A stretch of DNA of 64,000 bases, taken from positions 1 to 64,000 of the forward strand of contig NISF01000004.1 of NCBI GenBank assembly GCA_002270295.1, given 5' to 3'. The notes below the pieces were generated by a model that saw only the letters and a list, made by a program, of their open reading frames with translations, searched no databases and was not told where the DNA came from. Made by a program: the position numbers and the translations under genes. This document shows positions 26,340 through 36,035 of this stretch, in pieces. The DNA comes from Enterobacter sp. 10-1. Lineage in GTDB: Bacteria > Pseudomonadota > Gammaproteobacteria > Enterobacterales > Enterobacteriaceae. Numbering within the stretch: position 1 is the first letter of the stretch; each line of letters starts with the position of its first letter.

Positions 26340-27207
26340 TTACTTTTGTGTTGGTAGGGAAGGGGGTGATCCGCGCTCAAGCGCAGTTTTGAGCGTGTCG
26401 CCACTGAATCGGTCGGTAATGCCTTCCTCTGATGCCCATTGCTCAAAAATGGATAGCAACTTGTAGGGCTTTCCTATCAACGGGCTGATAGTTTCATTAT
26501 TTCTACAGGCAAGCCAAAATAGTCTTGATAGAGGGGATGATATGCGTGTGGAAGAATCCGAGGGTGATTTTTTTTCCAGCCAGCCAGTTGAATAGTTTAT
26601 TTAACTCAGTTTGCCTGATAACAAAACATGCATCCTTCGGTAAGTTATAAATAGGTAAGTAGGCATCATTAAAGCTTAAATCTATGCCATTTAATGAGAT
26701 TCCATTGCGTAATGAAATTCTATTGTGAACTAGAAAGGTTTCCCCTGATAAGGAAACAGTGATGCCATAGTTATTGTTCCCTCTAAGTACAGGTGATGGT
26801 ATTTTTAGATTGTGAGCAAGTAGGCATTGTATGAGAAAATATTCATATCCAAAAAGACTTGTATCAATGACGCCATGAGCAGTGTGAAAATATTCACCTT
26901 CGGTGCTGAAAATTAAGTTGCTCTCGCTAAAAAAAACGATTTCACCCGACGTAATTTTGCCGTCAGGTAAGTTATTATCTTTAGGTTTTAGCTTCAACTT
27001 ATGGTCATGGGATTTTATTTTCCTCAAGGTAATTGGAGACTGAAAGTATATCGAAAGGAGGGTTTTTCCCTGCAGAGCATATCGATAGATATCACTTTCT
27101 TGTATTTTCCTAATGCCGTTTTTCTTTGATGCTTTAACTGCTTCTTTGATAGTTAACCAGTCTGAGTTTACATTTTTATTCTTAAAAAAAGCGAGTCTGT
27201 CTGACAT
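26340..27207 (-). pseudogene. Unknown ICE protein, frameshifted at an A8 tract
   Basis: The reading frame opens with MSDRLAFFKNKN at 27207, eight bases after AAGGAG, and stops at 26503. The minus-strand run of eight A residues (26575-26568) follows WLAGKK. With seven A residues the frame would continue as SPSDSSTRISSPLSRLFWLA and go on to a stop at 26340, adding about 75 well-formed residues (including KPYKLLSIFEQWASEEGITD). Translated this way the product is about 288 residues. The N-terminal part (WLTIKEAVKASKK, then SDIYRYALQG) resembles a small helix-turn-helix. Function is unknown. It may be a true mutation, a sequencing slip, or transcriptional slippage at the homopolymer. Confidence 0.65.
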
Positions 27208-27367
27208 AACATATCTCCTTTTAAATATGCGTGCTGATAAATATAATGCCCTCTCATAATATGAATAAAGAATGACTGTTGATGGAAGGTTGGATGTTTT
27301 TCCAGTATTATCCATTCGTATTGATTTGCAATATAAGAATGCCGCAAAGACTTCGCGGCATTTTGGT

Positions 27368-27868
27368 TTATTTTAAATTTGGATTAATGTCGGGGTTTTC
27401 AAAATCAGGAACAAAGGAAAGATATTTTCCACCAATCTTTATAGCCCGTCTGTTTGCTTCTGCATCATGAATGTGTAACGGTGGGGTAACACCCTCTTTC
27501 GCTACAATGCCTGTTTCTCTAAAGAACCCTTCGAAACCTGCGGGAGAGAACATCAGCAATATCTTGATAGGTTTAATGCTGTTATTTCTAAATTGGTGAT
27601 AAATGCCCTTAGGTACATAAACAAAATCACCAGGGTTTGCCTGAAAGATATTTTCTCCGGCTTTTACGGTTAATTGGCCGTCTAGTACATAAAATATCTC
27701 ATCAGCGTCTTCATGAAGATGCCAGATCGGACCACCACCAGGCCCAACAAACCCCTGAATAATAGAAATGTTGCCGCCGGTGTTTTCTTTGTCAAGCTTA
27801 ATAGTATAGGTATCATTATTTAACCAAAGCGGAACGCCTTCATTGTCTCTAATAATAAATGGTTGCAT
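27368..27868 (-). CDS. Cupin-domain protein
   Basis: This 166-residue single-domain cupin has metal-ligand motifs WHLHEDADEIFYVLDG (His-x-His and Glu) and a later GIYHQFRN His, which match cupin motifs 1 and 2. Proteins of this kind act as dioxygenases, isomerases or small-molecule sensors. Last gene of a six-gene operon of oxidative enzymes; 24 bases separate it from the SDR gene. The substrate cannot be told from sequence. Confidence 0.8.
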   Translation of the reverse strand: MQPFIIRDNEGVPLWLNNDTYTIKLDKENTGGNISIIQGFVGPGGGPIWHLHEDADEIFYVLDGQLTVKAGENIFQANPGDFVYVPKGIYHQFRNNSIKPIKILLMFSPAGFEGFFRETGIVAKEGVTPPLHIHDAEANRRAIKIGGKYLSFVPDFENPDINPNLK

Positions 27869-27892
27869 TATTTGTACCTCACGGTTATGAAT

Positions 27893-28651
27893 TTAAAGAG
27901 AGTGGCCGCCATCGATAACTATTCGTGTACCCACTAAGTAGTCAGACTGGCCTGAGCAGGACCAAATAATCGCTTGAGCGATCTCTTTAACATCGCCAAT
28001 ACGCCCAATGGGGATCAAATCGTGCCATCTTTTGTCACGGTCTGCCGCCGATTCGCCGGGAAGTTGGGTCATTTCGGTGGCCAATGGACCTGGGTTTATT
28101 GAGAAAACGCGCACGCCGTGCGTGATAGCCTCTTTTGCCGAGACGCGGGTCAATGCATCAACGGCAGCCTTTGAAGCGGTGTAGGCTGCCGTGCCCGGAA
28201 TATTCAGCCCGATAGACATATTTGATGAAATATTAACGATAGTCCCGGCCCGGTTTTCTTTCATCGACTGAAGTTCGCGCTTCAGACTTTCAAACAAACC
28301 AATGACATTAGTATTGAATACGTGATTAAAGTCTTCACTGGAGGTTTCATCGACAAAACCAAAAGAAAATACTCCGGCGTTATTAACGGCAATATCAAGA
28401 GTACCGACTTTATTTTTAATTTCATCAAACAGGTTATCTATTAATTGATTATTATTTACGTCGAAAGGAATAACCCATGATTTGCCAGGAGTCTCGGAGA
28501 TCGCTTGCGCCGTCTCTTCTAGTTTCTGCTTATTTCGACCTGCAAGAATAACGGTTCCGCCAAGTCGTGAAAATGCCAAGGCTATTTCTCTGCCAAGTCC
28601 ACTGCCTGCGCCGGTTACAAGAATTTTCTTTTGCGAAAAAATACCACTCAT
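27893..28651 (-). CDS. Short-chain dehydrogenase/reductase
   Basis: This 252-residue classical SDR has a Rossmann TGAGSGLG motif at 13-20, NNAG at about 90 (VNNAGVFSFG), a catalytic Ser in VNISSNMS and a YTASKAAV motif (Tyr-x3-Lys, about 156-160). It is an NAD(P)-dependent oxidoreductase. It lies 12 bases after the acyl-CoA-dehydrogenase-like gene, so the two very likely act on the same compound. Confidence 0.88.
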   Translation of the reverse strand: MSGIFSQKKILVTGAGSGLGREIALAFSRLGGTVILAGRNKQKLEETAQAISETPGKSWVIPFDVNNNQLIDNLFDEIKNKVGTLDIAVNNAGVFSFGFVDETSSEDFNHVFNTNVIGLFESLKRELQSMKENRAGTIVNISSNMSIGLNIPGTAAYTASKAAVDALTRVSAKEAITHGVRVFSINPGPLATEMTQLPGESAADRDKRWHDLIPIGRIGDVKEIAQAIIWSCSGQSDYLVGTRIVIDGGHSL

Positions 28652-28663
28652 CGGTTCTCTTCC

Positions 28664-29836
28664 TTATATAAAGTAATCTTCGACTTTGCCACCAAGGAGA
28701 ATATCGCCGCACACCTGCAGGACTTTTTCCTGCGCGACAGCGTGCTGGCAAATAGTGTTGATATCACGTAATGCGCGATCAAAAGGTGTTTCATGGGTGT
28801 AGATAGAACCCCCACCCTGTAGGTCATACAAGCTTGAAATGATGGTTCGTGCGGTTTGAAAGGCATTTCTTCGACTCAAAGCTGACTGCACGCGCCAATG
28901 AGTAATATCATCATGAGCGGCATCGGCTTCGAGCGCCTGCCATAATGTACTTACGCTGGTGAGCGCCGCGTTTCTAGTGATGAATAACTGATTCTCTGCG
29001 TTAGCCACCGCCGTCTGTACGCGCTTTGAGTTTCGCCATTTCACATCATTGATTCTGTCTGTGCGGTCGTCGGCGACGTCGTAGATATAGTCCAGACAGG
29101 CTCTCGCAAGCCCCAGCGGGATACCGGCCATTTTGCGTAAAATTGCATCCGGCGTTTTGTGCAGTGGCCCTTGACGTTTTGGTTCCGAGAAATTGAACGC
29201 GTGCTGTTCGGGAATGAACAATCCTTGCGTGGAGTAGTCCTGACTGCCGCTTCCCCGCAGGCCGGTGGTGAACCAGGTGTCGGAAAAAAGGTAGTCGGCA
29301 GGACGCGCCAGCATGACTCGCCAAAGGGGCTTGCCGTTATCATCCAGTATAAGATTGCCGTTACGGTAGAGGAAGCAACCTGCCGAGATGACATCGCCAT
29401 GAGGCGATCCGCTGGCAAAACGCCATTTGCCAGTGACAATGTAGCCGCCATCAACTATCTCGGCTTTTCCCTGCGGGTGTATCCAACCCGCCACAGCCAG
29501 ATTGGCATGTGGAAAGATCTCTTTGGCACTTTTTTCTTCCAAGAAACCTGAATAAATACCTGAGTCACAACCAATCATGGCGCACCAGGCGGTAGCCGTA
29601 TCGCCCCGGGCGAGTTCTTCCAGCACAAGGATTTGCTCAATCGACGTCAGTCCGGCACCGCCCCATGATTGCGGGAAACACATTCCAAATATCCCAATGC
29701 CACGTAGCCTTTCAATAATATTGAGTGGTATCCTGCGATGCTCTTCTATTTCACGAGCGGAGTTACGTAATTTGCCACGTAAATCTCTTAGATTAACTAA
29801 TATATTGCTAAATGTATTTTCTTCATGAGTTATCAT
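28664..29836 (-). CDS. Acyl-CoA-dehydrogenase-fold flavoprotein, probable monooxygenase
   Basis: This 390-residue protein has the acyl-CoA dehydrogenase fold. It most resembles flavin-dependent (group D) monooxygenases such as HsaA, DszC and the indole oxygenases rather than true dehydrogenases. Markers are FGMCFPQSWGGAGL, RGDTATAWCAMIG, VAGWIHPQGKAEIVDGGYIVTGKWRFASGS and a C-terminal GGGSIYTHETPFDRALRDINTICQHAVAQ segment. Such oxygenases need reduced flavin from a partner reductase, but none is encoded nearby. It lies 60 bases after the FAD oxidase gene. The class is confident; the substrate is unknown. Confidence 0.8.
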   Translation of the reverse strand: MITHEENTFSNILVNLRDLRGKLRNSAREIEEHRRIPLNIIERLRGIGIFGMCFPQSWGGAGLTSIEQILVLEELARGDTATAWCAMIGCDSGIYSGFLEEKSAKEIFPHANLAVAGWIHPQGKAEIVDGGYIVTGKWRFASGSPHGDVISAGCFLYRNGNLILDDNGKPLWRVMLARPADYLFSDTWFTTGLRGSGSQDYSTQGLFIPEQHAFNFSEPKRQGPLHKTPDAILRKMAGIPLGLARACLDYIYDVADDRTDRINDVKWRNSKRVQTAVANAENQLFITRNAALTSVSTLWQALEADAAHDDITHWRVQSALSRRNAFQTARTIISSLYDLQGGGSIYTHETPFDRALRDINTICQHAVAQEKVLQVCGDILLGGKVEDYFI

Positions 29837-29896
29837 GGATGCGCCTCAATAAATGAACCTATATAATTAAATCTTAAAAGTACATATTAGTTATTA

Positions 29897-31339
29897 TTAA
29901 TAACTATATCGCCCGGATGCGAAAATTCCCTTTGGGTCTAAAGTTTTTTGCAAGCTTCTGATGATTTCACCTTCACGAAGCGTTCTGGCATTACGACTAT
30001 TGGCGAGAGGATGTTCTACGTCCAAACGATAAGGGTAAAAACCGGAAGCACTAAATTTTTCATGAAGAAGTTTCAGAGCCCGATGAGCTTTTCTTATTTC
30101 CTCTTCTACGCGTTCAAAACGAATGGATACAACGAGATCAATAATCTGATCACTCAGCATATTAATTGTGGCGCCGCAGCGCACGCCAGTAGACTCGAAG
30201 ATATCGTCGAAATGTAGATAAGCCTGTTTAATAGCCTGACCGGTAAAAGGAAGCAGAGGCAAGAAAAATATCCAGCCTTTGCCTTCGGCATCTATTTCAG
30301 CCGGTGTAGTACCGAGCGTCTTCTCCAGAAGGATATCATGATATTTAGTATCCCCTTGATAGGCAGCGTTGACTAGATTGGCGACGATATCATCTTGATA
30401 AGGATTCATAGGGCTGTCGTTCCAGATCAAAGAGATGAATTTCTCGCCAGCTTTTACAAACTCGGTTTCCAGCGCGGTGGAAAGTGCCGATACTACTGAG
30501 GCTGCTCCCGAAAGGGGCAAATGAACGAGAAACTCGCCCTTATTCGCACCATACGTCAGTGTTGATGTTTCATCATAAACCTTAAGTACACCGTGAATTA
30601 ACCCTTGTGCTGACCAACGCTGGAAGGTATTGATAGCATACTCTAAGTTTTCGGGAGAAAAGGAAATATAGGCGACGCGAGATTTTTCTGGTCGATGAAG
30701 TAGCCGTACAACGCCACCGGTTATAATTCCGAGATTCGATTGGGTGAATAATTGCACCAGTGAAGGACCAATCCCGTGGGAGTATAATGCGCTATGTTTT
30801 CCCTGTTCCGGCCACCAGCCCACTCGGTGCAGTGTCCCGTTGGCGAGAACAATTTCCAGGCCGAGAAGATCTTCTGTACGCTGGTGCCTCAACCCGACGC
30901 CCCGATCGAGAGCATTACCTAAAAAACTCGTTTCTGCAGATGAGGCTGTCACATTAATAAAACGATGGGTGTTCAGTAATTTTTGCGATAATATTCCCTG
31001 CGTCACACCTGGCTCAATGACAGCATAACCCTCTGCGATATTAATCTCGCGAATTTTATTTAATCCGGTCAGCTTCAACTGCACGGCGTTGTCTGACGGA
31101 GGTTTTGTTGAACCTAGCCCCCAATTGTATCCAGTTGAGTAGGGATAAAGCGCTGTTTCTCCGTCAAATTGATCTGCCAGCTTAACAATACGAATTACTT
31201 GTTCAATACTGGAAACATCCACTCGGCCAGAAACCGATGGGGAAGTATATTCACCAACATCATTCGGTGTTTTTACATAGGCGACGACGTTTTTATGATC
31301 TAAATGCTGTTCGAGAAAGGAGATGAACTTTTTGCTCAT
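29897..31339 (-). CDS. FAD-linked oxidase of the VAO/4-cresol dehydrogenase type
   Basis: This 480-residue flavoprotein has an N-terminal PCMH-type FAD-binding domain (ALYPYSTGYNWGLGSTKP, then VIEPGVTQGILSQKLL and SFLGNALDRGVGLRHQRTEDLLGLEIVLANG) and a C-terminal cap related to 4-cresol methylhydroxylase and vanillyl-alcohol oxidase (DPKGIFASGRYSY at the end). These enzymes oxidise the benzylic position of phenols. No signal peptide is evident. It starts five bases before the end of the GNAT gene's spacer, so it is in the same operon. Confidence 0.8.
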   Translation of the reverse strand: MSKKFISFLEQHLDHKNVVAYVKTPNDVGEYTSPSVSGRVDVSSIEQVIRIVKLADQFDGETALYPYSTGYNWGLGSTKPPSDNAVQLKLTGLNKIREINIAEGYAVIEPGVTQGILSQKLLNTHRFINVTASSAETSFLGNALDRGVGLRHQRTEDLLGLEIVLANGTLHRVGWWPEQGKHSALYSHGIGPSLVQLFTQSNLGIITGGVVRLLHRPEKSRVAYISFSPENLEYAINTFQRWSAQGLIHGVLKVYDETSTLTYGANKGEFLVHLPLSGAASVVSALSTALETEFVKAGEKFISLIWNDSPMNPYQDDIVANLVNAAYQGDTKYHDILLEKTLGTTPAEIDAEGKGWIFFLPLLPFTGQAIKQAYLHFDDIFESTGVRCGATINMLSDQIIDLVVSIRFERVEEEIRKAHRALKLLHEKFSASGFYPYRLDVEHPLANSRNARTLREGEIIRSLQKTLDPKGIFASGRYSY

Positions 31340-31343
31340 TTAA

Positions 31344-32453
31344 TCAATCCTCTATTTTTCGATAGCTAATATTCGGGTTCAGAAAGAAATAGTGCATTTC
31401 ATTACTGTATGAACCATCGTGATTTTTCAATCGTCCCGGACGCATCCCCTCAAATTCAAACCCTCCCTTTTGCGCGACTCTTTCTGACGCGATATTGCCT
31501 TCTTTGACACCAAGTTCTAAACGTACATAACCAGCTTCATTAAAGGCCCATTTTTTCAAAAGATTCAGCGCCCTTACGGCGTAGCCTAAACCACGATATT
31601 CCGGCAATATCCCGTAACCCACATCACCTACATGAGGTGGTACAACATTGCGGATAACAATTTTTCCTACAGCATTACCAGTTGAGCATTCTATAATAGT
31701 TAGTAATATATTAGGGCCTACGGCTGAATTAAGCCCGCAACGCCTGATTTTTTGTTTTATTTCATCAAGTGATGCTGTTTCGAATAAACCCCACTTCGAT
31801 GATTCAGGATTTGATTGCTCTAACCATATACAAAATGTGTCTTTTGTTTCAGCTAAACGTAGTGCAATTTTTTCATCGCGATAAATATTACTATCCACTG
31901 CAGGGAATAATAGGGTTTTTCCCGTATTAGTTTGATTATTCAATAATGAAAATACTGCAAATTCCTCTAGCTCTGAATTTGCATTAAATTTTTGTGTAAT
32001 ACCTTCAAAAGTGTATCCGCTCAATATAAGGCTATTAATGATTTTATGATGATCAATCAGAATGTGAGTCTCAACTCTCAGTGTCTTATATTTTTCAAAT
32101 AAAAAAACTGAAAGTTTACGGAATAGTCTGGTTTTTATTTTTTCTCCTAATGGCATATGTATGTTAATGTCTAGAATTATGCTGCTATCATCATTTTCTG
32201 ATGGCCGCAAGAAAATGTCTCCTATATGCTCCGGCTTGCATTTTCGTATAACAAATATTTTATGTGTGTATGATTTTTTATTGGGTGTGTCATTTGATAA
32301 CCTTGCCTCGCAACTTTGGTCGATAATTTTATCACTCTCGCTGTGGTAAATGATTGGGATCTCATGCTTGTATTTTTTTTCGGGAAATAAGTGCGATTCC
32401 GGAATAGTTTGAATGTTATTTTCATAGCCTAATGAATTAGTTTCACTGTTCAT
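31344..32453 (-). CDS. Tandem GNAT-fold acetyltransferase (369 aa)
   Basis: This protein is roughly twice the length of a usual GNAT enzyme. Residues about 195-365 are a full GNAT domain of the RimJ/RimL type, with the acetyl-CoA motif VGYGILPEYRGLGYAVRAL and ELGVKEGNIASERVAQKGGFEFEGMRPGR. The N-terminal half (about 60-180) looks like a second, degenerate GNAT fold (LDINIHMPLGEKIKTRLFRKLSVFLFEKY) without a clear acetyl-CoA loop. It may acetylate the pathway product or protect the cell from it. It lies between the exporter and oxidase genes in the operon. Confidence 0.75.
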   Translation of the reverse strand: MNSETNSLGYENNIQTIPESHLFPEKKYKHEIPIIYHSESDKIIDQSCEARLSNDTPNKKSYTHKIFVIRKCKPEHIGDIFLRPSENDDSSIILDINIHMPLGEKIKTRLFRKLSVFLFEKYKTLRVETHILIDHHKIINSLILSGYTFEGITQKFNANSELEEFAVFSLLNNQTNTGKTLLFPAVDSNIYRDEKIALRLAETKDTFCIWLEQSNPESSKWGLFETASLDEIKQKIRRCGLNSAVGPNILLTIIECSTGNAVGKIVIRNVVPPHVGDVGYGILPEYRGLGYAVRALNLLKKWAFNEAGYVRLELGVKEGNIASERVAQKGGFEFEGMRPGRLKNHDGSYSNEMHYFFLNPNISYRKIED

Positions 32454-32474
32454 GGTCTATTCCTATTGATACAG

Positions 32475-33659
32475 TCAGATATTTGTCTGAGGATTAACAG
32501 CAGGCGTATCGTAACGGTTGTTTCTCAAGACAGGGAGTAGGGTGACAATCGCCAATCCAGCTAAAAAAATACCGATGAGAGTTGGTGCACGGTAGCCATA
32601 ACCTTGGTCGATTGCATAGCCGCCGGCCCATGAACCAATAACTACTCCAAGACAAATAACGGAGGTATGCATAGTGTTAATTAATGAAGTATTAGGGGCT
32701 GCTTTAAACACGCGTGAGGACATGGCAGGAGTGAGAGTAATACCAGTAAGTCCTAAAATCATTACAGATATCAGCACTAATATTTTATTTTCGTAGAAGG
32801 TATAAAGCCCAAACAGTGCAAGTACTAGCACGACGCTTCCGGTGAAAACAACTTTAATCGGCGATTTATCTGCTAGTCGACCTACAAGAAAGTTACCAAT
32901 TACCGTGAATGCACCGTAAGCGAAAAGAATAGCCGGGATATATGGAGTATCGAAACCGACAGTGTTTTCAAAATAGGGAACGAAGTAACTGAATGTCGCG
33001 AATGTAGCAGCAATAATAAAGAAACTTGTAATAAAAGCCCCCCAGATTGATCTGTTTATAATTGAACCAAATTCAGCCTTAATACTACCCTTGACCTCCG
33101 CCTTGAATTTAGGAACAATCAGTATAATACCTATTCCAGCTAAAGATGTAAGGACAATAATTAATGCGAAGGAAACTCTCCAGCCATAATACTGGTCAAG
33201 TATTGCTGATAGTGGCAGTCCCGCCACCGTCGCTATCATCATCCCGCCCAATACGATGGAGGCTGCAACGCCAAAGCGTTCCGGTGGAACCATTTTTGCC
33301 GCTGTCAACAGCGCAAAACCGAAGAAGGCTGCCGAAGATAATCCGGTCGCAAACCTCGCTACTGCTAAAAGATCATAAGTTGCAGAAACGGTTGCGACGA
33401 CTTGGGCGACAAGAAATATGCCAGTAATAGTCAATAATGCTGCTTTATTGCTAAGTTTAACTAAAAATGTAGCAAGCAAGGGACCACCGAAAACCATACC
33501 TAATGAATAAATGGTAATTAAATATCCAACTTTAGGAATGGAAACACCTAAATCAGATGACATGGATGTGATTAATCCTGCGATCATGTATTCAGATGTT
33601 GTCATGGCAAATAGAGTAAAACCTAAAACATATATTGCTGCTGGTAGTGGTTTATTCAT
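32475..33659 (-). CDS. MFS transporter (AraJ/DHA1 type), probable exporter
   Basis: This 394-residue protein has 12 predicted membrane helices. The conserved GLITSMSSDLGVSIPKVGYLI start, a loop-2 GGPLL segment and a central GRLADKSPIKVVF motif place it in the drug/arabinose-efflux DHA1 branch. It is the first gene of the six-gene operon, so it probably exports the substrate or product of the oxidative enzymes. The promoter lies in the divergent gap to its right. Confidence 0.85.
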   Translation of the reverse strand: MNKPLPAAIYVLGFTLFAMTTSEYMIAGLITSMSSDLGVSIPKVGYLITIYSLGMVFGGPLLATFLVKLSNKAALLTITGIFLVAQVVATVSATYDLLAVARFATGLSSAAFFGFALLTAAKMVPPERFGVAASIVLGGMMIATVAGLPLSAILDQYYGWRVSFALIIVLTSLAGIGIILIVPKFKAEVKGSIKAEFGSIINRSIWGAFITSFFIIAATFATFSYFVPYFENTVGFDTPYIPAILFAYGAFTVIGNFLVGRLADKSPIKVVFTGSVVLVLALFGLYTFYENKILVLISVMILGLTGITLTPAMSSRVFKAAPNTSLINTMHTSVICLGVVIGSWAGGYAIDQGYGYRAPTLIGIFLAGLAIVTLLPVLRNNRYDTPAVNPQTNI

Positions 33660-33918
33660 AAAAATTCACTCGATGTGATTAACAGTAATGAAACTAATAC
33701 CCTCGATCATCAGCTTTTGTAAACAGAATATGAATCATAATTGTTATGACATTTTTCACCAATATAATCTGCTGGTTTATCGAATTGTCGTGTTAGGTTA
33801 GGAGGTTAAGATATCGAATTTAGGCAATTAAATTGTCATCGGCATATCTTAAAAATAGATAATGTTATTTATTTAATTGATTTTTCTGAATGTGTAAATA
33901 TCGAAAAGGAAAATAACA
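33660..33918. promoter_or_regulatory. Divergent promoter region of the oxidative operon and the adh gene
   Basis: An AT-rich gap of 259 bases separates the leftward operon from the rightward dehydrogenase gene, and promoters for both must lie here. ATAATTGTTATGAC and TATCGAATTTAGGC stretches are AT-rich, but I cannot assign boxes with certainty. The LysR regulator two genes to the right is the likely controller. Confidence 0.5.
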
Positions 33919-34836
33919 ATGAGTGAATACGTGCAAGCAATTGTGAAATCAGATACTGGTGGTTTTAGATTTACCGATGTACAGCGGCCAGTCAGAAGGA
34001 CGGAAAGTGATATTTTAATCAGAGTTTCCAATATATCACTTAATCGGGGAGAATTAGACTTTCCCTGGGAATCGGATAAGCCTGCCGGATGGGATGCATT
34101 TGGTATTGTGATCGAGACCAGCACCGACGGTCAGGGACCAAAAATTGGGGAGCGGGTATTAACATGGAGTTTTTCGGGTGCCTGGAGCCAATATCGCGTT
34201 GTCGATCGTGCCAATGTCGCTATCGTGCCAGAGAGTGTATCTGCAGCGATTGCAGCAGCGTTGCCGGTGGCAGGATTAACGGCGCTGCGTTCTCTGCGAT
34301 CCCTTCATTTGCAGCCGGGCCAGTCTCTGGCCGTTACCGGTGCAACGGGCGGAGTCGGGCATTTGTTGGTTCAGTTGGCAATGCATGCCGGTATTAAAGT
34401 TTCGGCGGTGGTGCACAGTCAGCGTGGATTCGATTGGCTGCAAGCCAGCGACGTTAAACCCAACGAGGTACTATTGGCTAAAGAATACCCTTTTGAGGGA
34501 ACCTTTGATGCACTGGTCGATACCGTCGGTGGCGATTTACTGGCTCATCTATTAGACAATGTTGTTCCTAATGGCACAGTTCTCATTCTGGGCGTTGCCT
34601 CGGGACAGGTGGCGAGCATAGACACCACAATTTTGGTATCACGAGGAATCGATCTGATTTCTTATAAGGATTATTCCCCGGCCGGAGAAGATTTAAACAC
34701 CTTGCTCACTCTCGTTGATGAGAGGATCATTAAAGTATACGCGGATAATATTGGTAGTTGGGATAAAGTCATTAAACAGGATTTCATGCATCTTCTCGCT
34801 CCAGGCAAAGTCACGCTCAACGTACCTCAGGACTAA
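33919..34836 (+). CDS. Zinc-independent MDR alcohol dehydrogenase / quinone oxidoreductase family
   Basis: This 305-residue medium-chain reductase has an N-terminal GroES-like domain (about 1-125) and a Rossmann domain with the NADP motif TGATGGVGHLLVQLA near 140-155. Zinc ligands are absent, as in quinone oxidoreductases. It is divergent from the six-gene operon, lies upstream of the LysR gene, and is probably under the same regulator. AGGAAAATAAC precedes the ATG. Confidence 0.82.
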   Translation: MSEYVQAIVKSDTGGFRFTDVQRPVRRTESDILIRVSNISLNRGELDFPWESDKPAGWDAFGIVIETSTDGQGPKIGERVLTWSFSGAWSQYRVVDRANVAIVPESVSAAIAAALPVAGLTALRSLRSLHLQPGQSLAVTGATGGVGHLLVQLAMHAGIKVSAVVHSQRGFDWLQASDVKPNEVLLAKEYPFEGTFDALVDTVGGDLLAHLLDNVVPNGTVLILGVASGQVASIDTTILVSRGIDLISYKDYSPAGEDLNTLLTLVDERIIKVYADNIGSWDKVIKQDFMHLLAPGKVTLNVPQD

Positions 34837-35015
34837 GCTCAACTCGTACATAGTCCTCTATGCTGTCGCCACGCAAGGATATTGCAATAATTGTGGCGAC
34901 ATAGCGTTATCTTTTAACTAATAACACATTGATATTTAACTTCTGTCAGTTTTTTTTGTATCTTGATACCTCCACGAGGCATAGATGTTCGTGTAAGAGA
35001 TGTAAGAGAAGACTT

Positions 35016-35897
35016 ATGGATTTAAACGCGCTTAAAATCTTTATTAAGGTAGGGGAAACGCAGAGTTTTACCAAAGCTGCGCAGGCATTGGGCCTCACCC
35101 AATCAGGGGTCTCACGTGCAATTACCAGGCTTGAGCTCGACCTTCGTGTTACCTTGCTTAACCGCAATACCCACTCTGTAAGTCTGACTACCGATGGCGT
35201 TTTTTTATATGAATCCTCAAAAAGCCTGATTCATGAAATGGATGAGGTTGGGCATTCGATTACCGGCAGAACGGTATTCCCTGAAGGCGAACTAAAAATA
35301 ACGACACCTTCTGCCTATGGCCGATTGGTAATTATTCCTATGCTCAAAGAGATTCTGGACAGATATCCGGCATTAACAATTGACGCGGTTATGACTGACC
35401 GATTGGTTGATTTGGTGGAAGAAGGCTTTGACGCGGCGATTAGAATTGGCAGCGTACAGGACTCACGGCTTATCGCCAGAACTATTAAGCATTTACGTTT
35501 TGTCACCGTTGCGTCACCGGAATATTTAAACAGCCACGGAATTCCTAAAGAGCCAGCGGAACTGGTACAGCATAACTGTCTGGCTGTTAAAGCACAGAGA
35601 ACTGGGCGTAGCACAAAGTGGTTTTATTCTATAGCGGGAGAACAGCAGGCTTTTGATATTAAGGGTAATCTGGTCGTCGATACTGCGGATGTACTGTTAG
35701 AGGCGGCACTCAGCGGGATGGGAGTTGTTCAAATAATGGACTTTGCGGTCGGTAAATATCTCGAAAACGGTAAACTGGTCGAGCTACTACAAGAATACTC
35801 CGAGGCTTCGATTCCGCTTTCATTAATTTATGCAAAATCGCGCCATCGTTCGCCTAAAATCAGTACATTGCTGGCGGCGTTAGGAATAAATACTTGA
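35016..35897 (+). CDS. LysR-family transcriptional regulator
   Basis: This protein of about 293 residues has an N-terminal winged helix-turn-helix (ALKIFIKVGETQSFTKAAQALGLTQSGVSRAI, about 4-35) and a C-terminal effector-binding domain with TPSAYGRLVIIPML and GFDAAIRIGS, the AaeR/DmlR-type branch. The start is the ATG at 35016; the frame continues upstream without a binding site. It probably controls the adjoining dehydrogenase and the divergent oxidative operon. The inducer is unknown. Confidence 0.88.
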   Translation: MDLNALKIFIKVGETQSFTKAAQALGLTQSGVSRAITRLELDLRVTLLNRNTHSVSLTTDGVFLYESSKSLIHEMDEVGHSITGRTVFPEGELKITTPSAYGRLVIIPMLKEILDRYPALTIDAVMTDRLVDLVEEGFDAAIRIGSVQDSRLIARTIKHLRFVTVASPEYLNSHGIPKEPAELVQHNCLAVKAQRTGRSTKWFYSIAGEQQAFDIKGNLVVDTADVLLEAALSGMGVVQIMDFAVGKYLENGKLVELLQEYSEASIPLSLIYAKSRHRSPKISTLLAALGINT

Positions 35898-36035
35898 CCC
35901 CCAACACAGATGCAATTGTGCTTGATTTGTGAGGGGCCAAATTCAACATCCTGCTCAATTCTGTGACTAAAAACCAAGCTTTGTATGAAGCTGATGGTGT
36001 TTTAAGTATATAGGCGAAGTATTTAGTCTTAAACG

